The notes below the pieces were generated by a model. That model did no database searches. It saw nothing but the letters and a program-made list of their open reading frames with translations, and was not told the DNA's origin. Below are positions 15,588 to 22,098 of a stretch of 22,103 bases of DNA, piece by piece (the first letter of the stretch is position 1; each line of letters starts with the position of its first letter). The stretch lies in NCBI GenBank assembly GCA_934725305.1, contig CAKVBA010000046.1, positions 1 to 22,103 on the forward strand. The letters are read 5' to 3'. Both the position numbers and the translations under genes were made by a program. The DNA comes from an uncultured Parabacteroides sp. (GTDB lineage Bacteria > Bacteroidota > Bacteroidia > Bacteroidales > Tannerellaceae).

Positions 15588-16619
15588 TTACAACGCCTCT
15601 ATCTCTTCTGCGGAAAGTCCTGTTACTTGTGCAATAATATCCGGAGCAATGTGAAGGGCTTTCATCTTTCGGGCATTCTCCAGATTCATCAGTCTTTCGC
15701 CTTCCTCTTTTCCTTTTTCCATACCTTTTTCCATGCCTTCTATTAGCCCTTCAGCTCGGCCTTCTTCCAACCCTTCAGCCCGACCTTCCTCTAATCCTTC
15801 GGCTCGGCCTTTGGCCAAACCGGCAATCATGCCCTCACGATGGGCTGTATCTACCACATCATTCTGAATCATGATGTTACCCAAATGACGCTCATAGGCC
15901 ATGCGGTCTGCCTTCGACATTGAATAGAGTTTCAGCTTCTCACGTGCTTCACTCAATCCGGGGGCTTTCGTGTGAGGATCGATCTTGCCATCCTTCAGAT
16001 AACGGACCCACTCTTCCAACGGTGTAACGGCCACTTTGTTGAACTCGTTTACGCGAATCAGGATATATTCCGGGAAGATCTCGGCCGGATAACGGCTGAT
16101 CAGTGCGCCTTCTTGTTTGGCATTCAGCAACAGACGGTCGTGAGTATGCACGCCCACAAACTGGTTACAGCCATGATAGAGATAGTCATTGCCCTGACCC
16201 AAATCAAAATAGAGAATGCTGATGGAATAGACCTTCTTTACCTTATAATAGGTGTCGCCCAAAGAGATGTGTTCGGTAATGGCTTTGGCCACTCCATACA
16301 GAATGCGTTCCAGAAAATGGGCTTCTCGTGTGTTTTGGATCTCGATGATAATAATCTCGCCCTTGCTGTTCAACGCTTTGATATCGACACGATTATACTT
16401 ATCGTCCATCGTCTGCTGATTTCCTTCGCTTTCCAATATCTCGGAAACGGTGATCTTCTCACCCAAGAACACCGTAAGAAAACCCTCCAGCACATCGAAG
16501 TTCGCCTTCTGACGCAACAGCCGCTTAATGGCCCAGTCAAATCGGATATATCTATCTTCCAGATCTTCCATATAATCCACGTTTTTTGTTTCTTTCTTCT
16601 TTTCCGCTTTTTCCTTCAT
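15588..16619 (-). CDS. Rpn/PD-(D/E)XK nuclease family protein, copy 1 (long hinge)
   Basis: A 343-residue member of the PDDEXK_2 'recombination-promoting nuclease / putative transposase' family. The nuclease core is visible as RVDIKALNSKGEIIIIEIQN, with Asp79, Glu93 and Gln95 as the D...ExQ active site, followed by LERILYGVAKAIT and an FVGVHTHD segment. Residues 263-309 are a low-complexity hinge of EGRAEGLE-type repeats (24-bp DNA units at about 15744-15818) and GMEKGMEKGKEEG. Then comes a conserved tail (LMNLENARKMKALHIA..., ending LSAEEIEAL). E. coli Rpn proteins promote recombination in vitro and have been linked to phage defence. Its own promoter is at 16648-16655. The first 262 residues are identical to copy 2. 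Confidence 0.9.
   Translation of the reverse strand: MKEKAEKKKETKNVDYMEDLEDRYIRFDWAIKRLLRQKANFDVLEGFLTVFLGEKITVSEILESEGNQQTMDDKYNRVDIKALNSKGEIIIIEIQNTREAHFLERILYGVAKAITEHISLGDTYYKVKKVYSISILYFDLGQGNDYLYHGCNQFVGVHTHDRLLLNAKQEGALISRYPAEIFPEYILIRVNEFNKVAVTPLEEWVRYLKDGKIDPHTKAPGLSEAREKLKLYSMSKADRMAYERHLGNIMIQNDVVDTAHREGMIAGLAKGRAEGLEEGRAEGLEEGRAEGLIEGMEKGMEKGKEEGERLMNLENARKMKALHIAPDIIAQVTGLSAEEIEAL
15744..15818 (-). repeat. 24-bp tandem repeat coding the Rpn hinge
   Basis: About three imperfect 24-bp units (starting CCCTTCAGCTCGGCCTTC on the plus strand) encode repeats of EGRAEGLE. Copy 2 of the gene has one unit plus a short link, making its hinge 15 residues instead of 47. Expansion and contraction by slippage is the likely cause. 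Confidence 0.75.
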
Positions 16620-16647
16620 AGCTTTCGTGTTAATTGGTTAATATGTA

Positions 16648-16655
16648 CAAAGATA
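16648..16655 (-). promoter_or_regulatory. -7 element of Rpn copy 1
   Basis: Minus strand TATCTTTG, 28 nt before the ATG at 16619. It is duplicated with the gene. A hairpin (ATTCCCCTC and GAGGAGAAT, one mismatch, 16670-16694) lies upstream in both copies. Confidence 0.5.
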
Positions 16656-16718
16656 GTATTTCAAAGACAATTCCCCTCGTAAAAAGAGGAGAATCGTGTT
16701 TTTCACCCATCGCCATAT

Positions 16719-17654
16719 TTACAACGTCGCTATCTCTTCAGCGGAAAGTCCTGTTACTTGTGAGATAATATCCGACGCAATGTGAAGGGCTTTCATCTTA
16801 CGGGCATTCTCCAGATTCATCAGTCTTTCGCCTTCTATTAGTCCTTCAGCTCGGCCTTTGATCAAGCCCTCACGATGGGCTGTATCTACCACATCATTCT
16901 GAATCATGATGTTACCCAAATGACGCTCATAGGCCATACGGTCTGCCTTCGACATCGAATAGAGTTTCAGCTTCTCACGTGCTTCACTCAATCCGGGGGC
17001 TTTTGTATGAGGATCGATCTTGCCATCTTTCAGATAACGGACCCACTCTTCCAACGGTGTAACGGCCACTTTGTTGAACTCGTTTACGCGTATCAGGATA
17101 TATTCCGGGAAGATCTCGGCCGGATAACGGCTGATCAGTGCGCCTTCTTGCTTGGCGTTCAGCAACAGACGGTCGTGAGTATGCACTCCCACAAACTGGT
17201 TACAACCATGATAGAGATAATCATTGCCCTGACCCAAATCGAAATAGAGAATGCTGATGGAATAGACCTTCTTTACCTTATAATAGGTGTCGCCCAAAGA
17301 GATGTGTTCGGTAATGGCTTTGGCCACTCCATACAGAATGCGTTCCAGAAAATGGGCTTCTCGTGTGTTTTGGATCTCGATGATAATAATCTCGCCCTTG
17401 CTGTTCAACGCTTTGATATCGACACGATTATACTTATCGTCCATCGTCTGCTGATTTCCTTCGCTTTCCAATATCTCGGAAACGGTGATCTTCTCACCCA
17501 AGAACACCGTAAGAAAACCCTCCAGCACATCGAAGTTCGCCTTCTGACGCAACAGCCGCTTAATGGCCCAGTCAAATCGGATATATCTATCTTCCAGATC
17601 TTCCATATAATCCACGTTTTTTGTTTCTTTCTTCTTTTCCGCTTTTTCCTTCAT
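16719..17654 (-). CDS. Rpn/PD-(D/E)XK nuclease family protein, copy 2 (short hinge)
   Basis: A 311-residue paralogue of the gene at 15588-16619, in the same orientation and 99 bp upstream of it. Residues 1-262 are identical, including Asp79/Glu93/Gln95. The hinge is short (GLIKGRAEGLIEGER, 263-277) and the 34-residue tail differs at four positions (Ser for Pro and for Ala, and EEIATL at the end). The two genes together with their promoters form a direct tandem duplication. In-frame ATGs at codons 234, 240 and 250 could start a separate C-terminal protein, as reported for E. coli Rpn genes, but I see no strong ribosome-binding sequence to prove it. Confidence 0.9.
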   Translation of the reverse strand: MKEKAEKKKETKNVDYMEDLEDRYIRFDWAIKRLLRQKANFDVLEGFLTVFLGEKITVSEILESEGNQQTMDDKYNRVDIKALNSKGEIIIIEIQNTREAHFLERILYGVAKAITEHISLGDTYYKVKKVYSISILYFDLGQGNDYLYHGCNQFVGVHTHDRLLLNAKQEGALISRYPAEIFPEYILIRVNEFNKVAVTPLEEWVRYLKDGKIDPHTKAPGLSEAREKLKLYSMSKADRMAYERHLGNIMIQNDVVDTAHREGLIKGRAEGLIEGERLMNLENARKMKALHIASDIISQVTGLSAEEIATL

Positions 17655-17682
17655 AGCTTTCGTGTTAATTGGTTAATATGTA

Positions 17683-17690
17683 CAAAGATA
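17683..17690 (-). promoter_or_regulatory. -7 element of Rpn copy 2
   Basis: TATCTTTG on the minus strand, at exactly the same distance from the ATG as in copy 1 (offset 1035 bp between copies). Confidence 0.5.
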
Positions 17691-17749
17691 GTATTTCAAA
17701 GACAATTCCCCTCGTAAAAAGAGGAGAATCGTGTTTTTTTACCCACGAC

Positions 17750-17880
17750 ACTATTCCCCAATACAAAGGTTATTGTATTTTATTAAAGTCCATTTTTGCT
17801 AAAAACGAGAGACAAAACCATCAGGAATGCTGACGATTCCGGCGGAATTGACGGACAAGTCCGCTTCGGCATAAACACCC
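17750..17880. other. Gene-free stretch between Rpn and array B
   Basis: Part of the 1.3-kb non-coding region 17655-18984. It holds a small hairpin (CGGAC-AA-GTCCG) near 17848 but no gene or recognised element. Confidence 0.35.
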
Positions 17881-18108
17881 TTTAAAAACAGGATTTTAGC
17901 TCTCTTTCAAGGGTCTATAGAGTTTTTGAAAAAAGGGTATAGACTTTTCAGAAAAAGTCTAGGGACTTTTTTGAAAATGGGTAGGCACTCCGTTTGGATT
18001 GGGTGCCTACTCCGTCTGAATTGAGTAGGCTCCCAATTTCCGAAAATAAACTACTCCATTTTGATAGGATTTACAGCCTCTTGTCTGCGCGTTTACTTAT
18101 TGTATTTT
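17881..18108 (+). repeat. 22-bp-periodic degenerate array, copy B
   Basis: Second copy of the block at 6851-7078 in the same orientation. Units from about 17919 onward are 22, 20, 22, 22, 22 and 21 bp, as in copy A; for example TAGGCACTCCGTTTGGATTG (first 20 bases of one). Conservation is highest in the middle (TAGGGACTTTTTT, CCCAATTTCCG) and weaker at the edges. Confidence 0.75.
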
Positions 18109-18175
18109 ATGGTTGATAAATACGTCTTCAACGCAGCCATTGCTATTCAAAACAAGCACCAACAAGAATCGTAAT

Positions 18176-18197
18176 CTAACGACCGATTTGGGTTTAA
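18176..18197. repeat. Solitary IS/MITE-like terminus
   Basis: A 22-bp sequence containing GACCGATTTGGGTTTAA. Its reverse complement matches 21082-21103 at 20 of 22 positions and resembles both ends of 18611-18801. No partner end or gene lies to its left. Confidence 0.55.
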
Positions 18198-18254
18198 TGG
18201 CACGATAGTTACTATTTCTCCTCACTTCATATCTAATGATTTAAAACCTTTCAT

Positions 18255-18262
18255 TATCTTTG
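18255..18262 (+). promoter_or_regulatory. -7 element of the structured RNA
   Basis: TATCTTTG matches TAnnTTTG. Expected start near 18268, at the base of a small hairpin (18265-18298). No good -33 TTTG is seen. Confidence 0.45.
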
Positions 18263-18264
18263 CA

Positions 18265-18540
18265 CCAATTCCAACGAACTAATGCGTTAGAGAATTGGAA
18301 GGACATACGTTTAACGAAAGGTGTTATTGAAATTATCTCCTACTGACAAATTCTCGCAAAATTTGAAATGGAGTGAAGATGGTAGCAATAGCACCCACAT
18401 CATTTGTTATATACTTACCTTTTATAAGGTTTCTATATCACAAACTGGTGTGGGGCTATTGTTTTATCCACTCCAAAGGCAATGCGAGAAGCCTGTCAGT
18501 AGGGTAAAACATATATAGTTCCCACACCTTTTTATTTTAT
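18265..18540 (+). ncRNA. Candidate structured non-coding RNA with a 215-nt imperfect hairpin
   Basis: A small stem-loop (CCAATTC 18265-18271 with GAATTGG 18292-18298, inner AACG/CGTT) is followed by a long imperfect inverted repeat, 18317-18531. Paired blocks in order are: AAAGGTGT with ACACCTTT (18317/18524), TACTGACA with TGTCAGTA (18341/18494), TTCTCGCA with TGCGAGAA (18351/18483), TGGAGTG with CACTCCA (18369/18469), CAATAGC with GCTATTG (18386/18455). ACCTT with AAGGT closes a TTAT loop (18417-18430). The last stem runs into TTTATTTTAT, a terminator-like tract. With the upstream -7 this has the form of a transcription unit. No protein-coding frame inside is convincing. It recalls an msd-type or other long-stem RNA, but no reverse transcriptase is present. 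Confidence 0.45.
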
Positions 18541-18610
18541 AACAGCTTAGCCATAGGGAACAGGTAAGCGTAAACTATTGAAATATGGAATCAGAAATTC
18601 TTCTTACTAT

Positions 18611-18801
18611 TTTAACCCAAATTAGTCATTAGAACGAGCATTTTCGTGGTTAACTTTATAACTACTTGATTATAAACTTTTTTGCAAATAGAATTTTCTA
18701 ATGACCGCCATTAGAAAAAGGGTTTTGCAAACAATTCATTGTCAACGTATTACAGACTTAACCACGAATTATTACACTTATAATGAACGATTTGGGTTTA
18801 A
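18611..18801. mobile_element. MITE-like element, 191 bp
   Basis: Ends form an imperfect terminal inverted repeat of about 43 bp. TTTAACCCAAAT (18611) is answered by ATTTGGGTTTAA (18790-18801), and further in TTCGTGGTTAA (18643-18653) by TTAACCACGAA (18758-18768). In the centre TTTTCTAATG (18694-18703) and CATTAGAAAA (18709-18718) make a perfect 10-bp stem. No coding capacity. The end and the central hairpin are shared with 21082-21145 in front of the IS1380-like fragment, so it is probably a non-autonomous relative mobilised by such a transposase. Confidence 0.65.
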
Positions 18802-18984
18802 CTTTTAATTTTTCGGTAAAAAATTCACCGAAGTATTGTTATAGAAGTATTTAGCTTATTCCGAATCAAAAGAATCTGGAAAATTTTTGGTTACGCCAGA
18901 GCCTCTTTGATTGGATAAACTAACAGGCTCATACTTCTTTTTTTTAAAACACTTCGGGCCTCAGTGTTACAATTATCTAGTATT
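18802..18984 (+). other. Leader region of the surface protein gene
   Basis: AT-rich, with two small hairpins: TTCGGT/ACCGAA (18812-18832) and AACACT/AGTGTT (18948-18968), the second ending 16 nt before the ATG, where it could affect translation. No exact TAnnTTTG promoter was found. Confidence 0.35.
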
Positions 18985-20997
18985 ATGAATAAGTTAGTTA
19001 TTTCTTTTGCGTTGTTAATCGGGTTTATTGTGACGGTCCCTTATAAGGCGTTATCTCAAAAGACATTGAAGTTGGATTTGCAGAAAGGGATAGAGAAAGA
19101 GAATCAGTCTTTAAGATCATCAGGGAAAGCGGCACTAAAATTGGTTAAGCGAATGGATTTTTATGAAGAGGGGGAACGAAAAACTATGTCTATGTATTTC
19201 GAATATGACACACAAGGAAGAGTCGTTAAAACGATTAATAAAGGATATTATTATAAGAACTTCTTTAAGAATGCAGAAGTTTTGTATAATATAAATGGTA
19301 ATATATTGACAGTGAGCAGTTATCCTGTCAATAATTTGACGAAGTCTAAAGCCGGTGAGTCTGCTGTCTGTGAATTGAATGAAATGGGATATGTTGAAGA
19401 GGCTACTTGTAGGGATGCAGATGGATTTACACAAGATTTTTCATTAGTATATGATGAGAGTGGGTATCCTCTTGCGTATGACGATGCAGGTAGTTATGGT
19501 ATTTATGCGGAATATAGTTGGGGCAATGGAAATTTAGAGAAAGCAAATATTAAAGAAGGAAATAGGAACATAGTTCGTGAATATATTTATACTACTTATG
19601 AAAATAAAGCGAACCTGGATTTTAATAGGATGTTTGTTCAAACATTTGGAGAATGGAATCTCCAAATGGATTTTTTAAGTTATTTCGGCAAAAAAGATAA
19701 AAATTTATTAGAGAGAGTGAATAATGTAACTTTTGAATACACTTTTGATAGGGATGGGTATGTGACTAAAATAAAATCATCCAAGGATGCGGTTTGTACA
19801 GCAGAAGTATTTTATGATGAAGGAGCTGTTCCTGATCCAACCCCCAGTAACCCAACAACCGATGAAGAACTTGAAGATGCTATCGACGATGCTCCTGAAG
19901 GCTCAGAAGACAGTCCTACTGAAATCTTTATCCCCAGTGATGGCATTACACTGAATAAACCTTTGGATATAAACAAACATATCCGTTTAAAAGGAGGAAA
20001 GTTAGTAAGAAGCAATAACAACCCTTATGCTATGCTCCGTATCCGCTCCGGTTACTCTTTAGAGTTGGACAATATTACGATTGATGGCAGTCAGCTTCGA
20101 CAGCAAGATGGTTCCCTAATTGTCTATGGAAAGTTGAAATTGAAAGACGGTGTTTCGATAAAGAACTGTTACCGCACGGAGGCTGATACTCCTTCTGGTG
20201 CTATCTGTGTAGCACAGGGTGGTGTTCTGACGATGGACGGAGGTTCTATTTCCGGTAACATAGGAGCTTATGGCAGTGCTGTTTATAATGAAGGAACATT
20301 TACAATGACCAATGGAGAAATCTCTGCCAACAGCGGACAGATCGGAGCAGTTGTGAACAATGCCGGAGGACAGTTTATTATGACCGGAGGTAAAATATCT
20401 TTAAACAAGGTAACCGATGGTTGCGGAGGTGTCTTTGTCAGTGATAATTGTTCTTTCACCATGACCGGAGGTGAAATATCCGGAAATGAGTACTGTGCCC
20501 TCTATTCTTGGTCAGATTTGCAAATAGGCGGACTAGCAAAAGTCGATGGATTAACTTTGTTGAATGATGGAAATAGGCTTTTAATAAATCCGGCTTTACG
20601 GAATAACTGGCAAATCTGTTATGTCGATACACCTCCTGTCGGAACTATTGTTGCTACCGGCCGTAGCGGTTACATATTGATAACCAGCGATTTACAGAAG
20701 ATAATCTATTACAATAACACCTGTCAGTTGAAGCTTTCCTGTAATAACATAGTCACGTATCAGACCGAAACAGGTATAGATGAAATAAATGCAGTGTCAT
20801 TTCATCTGTCTGTTTCAGATAAACAGATACGAGTGGAAGGACTTCCTGCCAGGACTTCTTTTGCCATTTATGAAATAGATGGAAGAGCCGTATTCACTCA
20901 CACAACGGATGATAGCGGCCAGTGTAACTTCTCTTTGGAAAGAGGCATTTATCTGCTGAACTGCAAAGAGAAAACAAAGAAGTTCCTGGTTAAGTAG
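18985..20997 (+). CDS. Mosaic surface protein: repeat N-domain, beta-helix, Por-secretion-like tail
   Basis: A 670-residue exported protein with a signal peptide (MNKLVISFALLIGF...ALSQ); the ATG at 18985 is chosen because the frame's earlier start adds a non-signal extension. Residues about 50-280 contain YD-type beta repeats (YFEYDTQGRVV, YDESGYPLAYDD, FEYTFDRDGYV), as in DUF4595-like Bacteroidales proteins. A Pro/Thr/Asp/Glu linker (281-312) leads to a right-handed beta-helix (about 312-520) with coils LTMDGGSISGN, FTMTNGEISAN, FIMTGGKISLN, FTMTGGEISGN. The end (about 610-670, FAIYEIDGRAVF...RGIYLL...KKFLVK) resembles a T9SS type A sorting domain. The first 840 bp look more AT-rich than the rest, suggesting a fusion. 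It lies between IS/MITE termini. Ligand or role unknown; adhesion is a guess. Confidence 0.8.
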   Translation: MNKLVISFALLIGFIVTVPYKALSQKTLKLDLQKGIEKENQSLRSSGKAALKLVKRMDFYEEGERKTMSMYFEYDTQGRVVKTINKGYYYKNFFKNAEVLYNINGNILTVSSYPVNNLTKSKAGESAVCELNEMGYVEEATCRDADGFTQDFSLVYDESGYPLAYDDAGSYGIYAEYSWGNGNLEKANIKEGNRNIVREYIYTTYENKANLDFNRMFVQTFGEWNLQMDFLSYFGKKDKNLLERVNNVTFEYTFDRDGYVTKIKSSKDAVCTAEVFYDEGAVPDPTPSNPTTDEELEDAIDDAPEGSEDSPTEIFIPSDGITLNKPLDINKHIRLKGGKLVRSNNNPYAMLRIRSGYSLELDNITIDGSQLRQQDGSLIVYGKLKLKDGVSIKNCYRTEADTPSGAICVAQGGVLTMDGGSISGNIGAYGSAVYNEGTFTMTNGEISANSGQIGAVVNNAGGQFIMTGGKISLNKVTDGCGGVFVSDNCSFTMTGGEISGNEYCALYSWSDLQIGGLAKVDGLTLLNDGNRLLINPALRNNWQICYVDTPPVGTIVATGRSGYILITSDLQKIIYYNNTCQLKLSCNNIVTYQTETGIDEINAVSFHLSVSDKQIRVEGLPARTSFAIYEIDGRAVFTHTTDDSGQCNFSLERGIYLLNCKEKTKKFLVK

Positions 20998-21034
20998 ATA
21001 AACTTTAGGGTGTGTATATTCTGTACACTTGTTG

Positions 21035-21065
21035 TGTGCTTGACTGCTGTGTGTAATCAAGCACA
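21035..21065 (+). terminator. Hairpin downstream of the surface protein gene
   Basis: TGTGCTTGA (21035-21043) and TCAAGCACA (21057-21065) form a perfect 9-bp stem, 38 bp after the stop codon. No T-run follows, so it may be a transcript-end stabiliser rather than an intrinsic terminator. Confidence 0.4.
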
Positions 21066-21081
21066 TGTCATATGATATGGC

Positions 21082-21208
21082 TTTAACCCAAATCGGTCAT
21101 TAGAAAAAGCTTCTTGTTATTTCTAATGACCTCCATTAGGAAAACAGCCTTGTATATACCTGACTCATAGATATTTACTATCTTTACCACGAAAAAGCAC
21201 ATATTCCG
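21082..21208 (+). mobile_element. Left end and leader of an IS1380-like element
   Basis: Starts TTTAACCCAAATCGGTCATT. At 21119-21144 it has TTTCTAATG-ACCTC-CATTAGGAAA, nearly the same hairpin as in the MITE at 18694-18718. Another shared piece is TTTACCACGAAAAA near 21184. The true outer boundary of the IS is not proven; no target-site duplication could be defined. Confidence 0.5.
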
Positions 21209-21454
21209 ATGCGAAACTGTGACCTAAAGTTCGTAAATAAGAAAATAACACCTTTTGGTGGTCTTTCCCTGTTCTTCAAAATGCTTGAGAAATGCCATTT
21301 TGAAGAGCATGTTATGCAAAGAGATATTCCACTTCAAGGATCCAACCGTGGTTACAAACCAATACAGTTAATATTGGGATTATTTGCAGGTGTGTGGTGT
21401 GGCGCAAGTTGCTTTGGCCATCTTGACAAAAAAACTGCTTATCGAAAAGGTTGA
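21209..21454 (+). pseudogene. Truncated IS1380-family transposase (N-terminus only)
   Basis: The first ~75 residues match the start of Bacteroidales IS1380-type transposases: MRNCDLKFVNKKITPFGGLS, then GSNRGYKPIQLI and VWCGASCFGHLD. Full-length proteins are over 400 residues and carry a DDE catalytic core; here the frame ends after 81 codons (KKTAYRKG) and nothing downstream to the window end restores it. The fragment cannot be active by itself. The break at about 21435 marks either a deletion or replacement by other sequence. Confidence 0.8.
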
Positions 21455-21797
21455 AAATTACTGATATAGTAAAAACTATATGATACATAATACACTGAAA
21501 CATAATATATAAAGTATTATTACTGCTTCGTTGAGTAACAAATAAGAAACAAATTTTACCCAATATAAAGTGCTTGTTAATTGTTGTTTTCTGTTGTTTT
21601 CACATAGCGTTTTCGTTCTTTTCAGATGCTTGGTTATTGTTTTCATTATTCTGTTTTCACGCTTTCGTGACCTCGTGTAATTATTGGTTGCTGACCAAAA
21701 GAAAAATATTATCGCATCAAGACTTGTTATCCTGATGTCTGATATTACGGTGTTTTGCTTTTGCAGACATTGCCATTCCGTAATACACATAAATAGT
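21455..21797. other. Gene-free stretch after the transposase fragment
   Basis: AT-rich DNA with many TGTTTTC-like words. A 104-codon minus-strand frame (21476-21790) has no family resemblance that I recognise and no clear start context; I treat it as non-coding or decayed sequence. Confidence 0.35.
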
Positions 21798-21911
21798 TTA
21801 TTTATCCTTTGTATATATAGACAAAGAGAGTGGACGGATTGAATTATGACGATTCAATCCTTTTTCTTTTCGCCAGCCAATAGAAAATCTATTTTTGGCT
21901 GTATTCTCCAT
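21798..21911 (-). CDS. Possible 37-residue peptide, unknown
   Basis: Minus-strand ATG at 21911 preceded by GGGGAGGAT, an unusually strong purine-rich site for this group. It encodes a basic peptide (MENTAKNRFSIGWRKEKGLN and 17 more residues, ending in YTKDK). It lies about 130 bp downstream of a leftward -7 element (22043-22050). Part of the frame overlaps the palindrome at 21836-21860. Too short to judge as a family; it may be a leader peptide or chance. Confidence 0.3.
   Translation of the reverse strand: MENTAKNRFSIGWRKEKGLNRHNSIRPLSLSIYTKDK
21836..21870 (+). terminator. Rho-independent terminator-like hairpin (plus strand)
   Basis: GGATTGAAT (21836-21844) pairs perfectly with ATTCAATCC (21852-21860) over a 7-nt loop, followed by TTTTTCTTTT. 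No intact plus-strand gene ends here; it may be left from the lost part of the IS region or serve the opposite strand as a palindrome. Confidence 0.5.
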
Positions 21912-22042
21912 ATCCTCCCCTTTGTAATTCGCCTTTTGAGTAAAGCTACTCTCCTGTTCTAAATTCAACTGTTATAACAAGGACAAACTATTCTCTTCAT
22001 GTTTCACATCGTCTTTCGGGTTGGCTGATAAGAATTGTGTCG

Positions 22043-22098
22043 CAAAGGTATATATCCCGTCTTTCTTCCTTGCAAGGTCAAGCCTATCGGTTCAAGCC
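22043..22098 (-). promoter_or_regulatory. Leftward promoter with palindromic operator-like site at the window edge
   Basis: Minus strand TACCTTTG (22050-22043) fits TAnnTTTG. Upstream, a perfect 10-bp palindrome CCTTGCAAGG (22068-22077) covers the -33 position, next to two direct copies of TCAAGCC (22078-22084 and 22092-22098). The layout recalls leaders of Bacteroidales conjugative or mobilisable elements, from memory only. Confidence 0.45.

Larger units (their letters stand above)
15588..17745. repeat. Direct tandem duplication carrying the two Rpn genes
   Basis: The unit 16719-17738 repeats as 15588-16703. Bases 16207-16703 and 17242-17738 (497 bp: 5' gene half, promoter and upstream hairpin) appear identical. 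The 3' half shows about a dozen substitutions, all silent, until the hinge where length differs by 96 bp. Confidence 0.85.

Noticed and set aside
15972..16682. Long plus-strand frames antisense to both Rpn genes (also 16875-17717)
   Set aside because: Shadow frames of the Rpn coding strand; the minus-strand proteins carry the nuclease motif and silent substitutions.
18321..18518. 65-codon plus-strand frame
   Set aside because: It lies entirely within the long imperfect hairpin; its sequence is explained by the palindrome and has no coding signature.
18265..18540. Complete retron
   Set aside because: The long hairpin is reminiscent of msd, but no reverse transcriptase gene lies within the window; only the RNA candidate is kept.
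21476..21790. 104-codon minus-strand frame
   Set aside because: Low-complexity AT-rich DNA, no recognisable domain, no ribosome-binding sequence of note.
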